A stretch of DNA of 64,000 bases. It comes from Sphingobacterium bovistauri. Lineage in GTDB: Bacteria > Bacteroidota > Bacteroidia > Sphingobacteriales > Sphingobacteriaceae. The stretch is taken from NCBI RefSeq assembly GCF_020295405.1, contig NZ_JADEYP010000007.1:1-64000 (forward strand), read 5' to 3'. The translations under genes were made by a program, and so were the position numbers. The notes below the pieces were generated by a model. That model had not been told where the DNA came from, searched no databases, and worked only from the letters and a program-made list of their open reading frames with translations. Shown here piece by piece: positions 62,711-64,000 of the stretch (positions within the stretch are counted from its first letter, which is position 1; each line of letters opens with the position of its first letter).

Positions 62711-62741
62711 GAATGTCAAAATGAATGCAAAGAATGTCAAA
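62711..62741 (-). promoter_or_regulatory. Direct-repeat operator, copy A (predicted HTCS site)
   Basis: GAATGTCAAA occurs at 62711-62720 and again at 62732-62741, exactly 21 bp apart, with a shorter GAATGCAAA between them (62723-62731). It ends 28 bp upstream of the -7 box and lies 130 bp from the divergent HTCS gene. The 24-bp core (62704-62727) is identical in copy B. The remaining gap 62742-62871 shows no clear promoter for the HTCS gene. Confidence 0.65.
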
Positions 62742-62871
62742 TAATATTGCATTTGAATCGTTTTCCTAAAAATGTGTTTCAAGCTTTGTATTATTTAATT
62801 ATATTCGAACAACGATGCTTTATCGTTAATAAGCTTGCATAACCAATACATCTATCTAGTAAAATTTAATA

Positions 62872-64000
62872 ATGAGAAAATATCTTTTGCCGTTACTGTT
62901 TTTTGTTTCTATAGGATTTCTATTTGGACAAGAGTTGCCTGTATCCTTTCAGCGGTATTACTCTAAGGATGGACTATCTTCAAATACTATTTATAGCATT
63001 TATAGAGATTCATATGGTTTTTTATGGTTAGGTACGGAAGATGGACTTAATAGGTATGATGGACGCACATATAAGGTATATAGACATGATACAAATAACG
63101 AATTAGGTCTAAGAGCGAATCATATAAATTCCTTATGCGAAGATGAAGAGGGGAGAGTTTGGATTGGGACTACAGGTGGTGGACTTAGTTATTATGACAG
63201 AAAATTAGACAAGATAATAGCATATGAAAAAACACCCGACAATAGATTACTTAGTCCTGCTATTACATCATTGGGAAAGGATTTTAAGGGTAATCTCTGG
63301 GTAAGTTCGTATGGTGATTTAAGCATTATAAATACAAAAAATATTAATTCTTTACCTGATAAATCGTACGCTAAAGTTATCAATTTCTTTCTAGCAAAAT
63401 TTACTCGTTTCATTTACAGAGATCGTAATAATCAAATGTGGGTATCCACAAATGGATTTATCTATAAAATCTCAAGTGATTTTAGTGAAATAATTGAATA
63501 TAAGATTCCTTCAACTGGCGGTATTACTATTGAGATCAGTTCTATAACGGAGGATAAGCAGGGTAAAATATGGGCAGGGTCATCGCATGGATTGTTTTTT
63601 ATCGATAAGTATAATACAAAGTTTAAAGCTTTGGAGGAAGTGTCCAACATTCAGTTGAGTAGTAAAAGGGTATATGCATTAGGACAAGATAATAAAGGTG
63701 GTGTATGGATAGGCACGGATAATGGGTTAGATGTGCTTAATACTGAGCGATTTGCGATAGAGAGGTTTAAGCCAGATGTATCCAATATTCATAGTTTAAG
63801 TCATAAATCTATTCGGAGTATATTCGTGGATCAATTTGGAATCTATTGGGTTGGAACGTATCAAGGCGGATTAAATAAATATGATACGAATCTAAGTCAA
63901 TTTGGACTAAAGGGGATTAACGTCTGGGATCGTCGAAGTGAGAGTACAAGCATGATAACTTCATTTCTTGAGTATAATAATAATGTTTTAGTGGGGGTCG
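62872..64000 (+). CDS. Hybrid two-component system sensor/regulator (HTCS), 5' part
   Basis: At least 376 codons from ATG 62872, running off the window end. Signal-like start MRKYLLPLLFFVSIGFLFGQ, then seven Reg_prop propeller repeats of the pattern WxGTxxGLxxYD (for example FLWLGTEDGLNRYDG, RVWIGTTGGGLSYYD, GVWIGTDNGLDVLN, IYWVGTYQGGLNKYD). This is the periplasmic sensor of HTCS proteins, which join histidine kinase, receiver and AraC-type DNA-binding domains in one chain. The kinase and HTH parts lie outside the window. It faces away from the xylan operons and is the expected activator of both, as in XynR-type xylan clusters. Confidence 0.9.
   Translation, partial: MRKYLLPLLFFVSIGFLFGQELPVSFQRYYSKDGLSSNTIYSIYRDSYGFLWLGTEDGLNRYDGRTYKVYRHDTNNELGLRANHINSLCEDEEGRVWIGTTGGGLSYYDRKLDKIIAYEKTPDNRLLSPAITSLGKDFKGNLWVSSYGDLSIINTKNINSLPDKSYAKVINFFLAKFTRFIYRDRNNQMWVSTNGFIYKISSDFSEIIEYKIPSTGGITIEISSITEDKQGKIWAGSSHGLFFIDKYNTKFKALEEVSNIQLSSKRVYALGQDNKGGVWIGTDNGLDVLNTERFAIERFKPDVSNIHSLSHKSIRSIFVDQFGIYWVGTYQGGLNKYDTNLSQFGLKGINVWDRRSESTSMITSFLEYNNNVLVGV

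Larger units (their letters stand above)
36277..62741 (-). repeat. Tandem duplication of a xylan-utilization unit (diverged)
   Basis: Two blocks share the same order, strand and protein lengths. Block A (49869..62741) is operator, promoter, SusC 1049, SusD 644, SusC 951, SusD 589, XusE 337, GH10-like 574. Block B (36277..49647) is operator, promoter, SusC 1055, SusD 635, SusC 957, SusD 588, XusE 344, GH10 724. The paralogues share extended motifs, and the promoter regions share 24-bp and 15-bp identical blocks. Most of the rest has diverged, so the duplication is old. Confidence 0.85.

Noticed and set aside
62711..62741. TTGACA within the operator read as a classical -35 box
   Set aside because: Bacteroidetes promoters use a TTG -33 element and a TAnnTTTG -7 box, and such a pair lies downstream; the TTGACA is part of the repeated half-site.

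Overview
The window comes from an AT-rich member of the Bacteroidetes, most likely the Sphingobacteriaceae (Sphingobacterium/Pedobacter type). This rests on the ubiE-porT pair, a DUF4290 protein next to murA, repeated SusC/SusD pairs, TAnnTTTG-type -7 boxes, weak ribosome binding sites and many lipoprotein signals. No organism name can be fixed from the sequence alone.

Regions. (1) 1-14.3 kb is a housekeeping stretch: dnaB; an operon ubiE-porT-SDR-yqeY-GNAT; a small membrane protein and an ABC-F ATPase; pyrD; an OmpA-family lipoprotein; a large thioredoxin-domain protein; two lipoproteins of unknown function. (2) 14.4-24.8 kb has an AEC transporter and then an eight-gene same-strand operon: a SUMF1-fold protein, two Gfo/Idh/MocA oxidoreductases, an ApbE flavin transferase, a sugar isomerase/epimerase-type TIM barrel, an MFS permease, a GMC oxidoreductase and its gluconate-2-dehydrogenase-subunit-3 partner. 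It looks like an exported sugar or glycoside oxidation pathway. (3) 24.9-35.3 kb has pyrC with two peptidases, a VanX-type dipeptidase, a PcrA/UvrD helicase, a DUF4290 protein, murA, a YceI lipoprotein and an HxlR regulator. (4) 35.3-64 kb is a xylan utilization locus. Two tandem, diverged copies of the six-gene unit SusC-SusD-SusC-SusD-XusE-like lipoprotein-GH10 lie on the minus strand. The copy farther from the regulator ends with an acetylesterase gene. A divergent hybrid two-component sensor (HTCS), cut by the window end, sits upstream.

The main discovery candidate is in region 4. The GH10 of the regulator-proximal copy (49869..51593) has lost both catalytic glutamates (to Gln and Ala) and other active-site residues, but keeps the fold framework, an inserted CBM-like module and a lipoprotein anchor. 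It is probably a glycan-binding pseudoenzyme. Both operons start with the same architecture: a 21-bp-period direct repeat (GAATGTCAAA type) 27-28 bp upstream of a TAnnTTTG promoter, then a leader of about 250-260 nt with a short ORF and an identical 15-bp block at the susC start. The sensor, the two promoters and the duplicated uptake systems thus look like one regulon, in which one enzyme slot has been converted from cutting to binding.

No tRNA, rRNA, CRISPR array, insertion sequence or prophage was seen.
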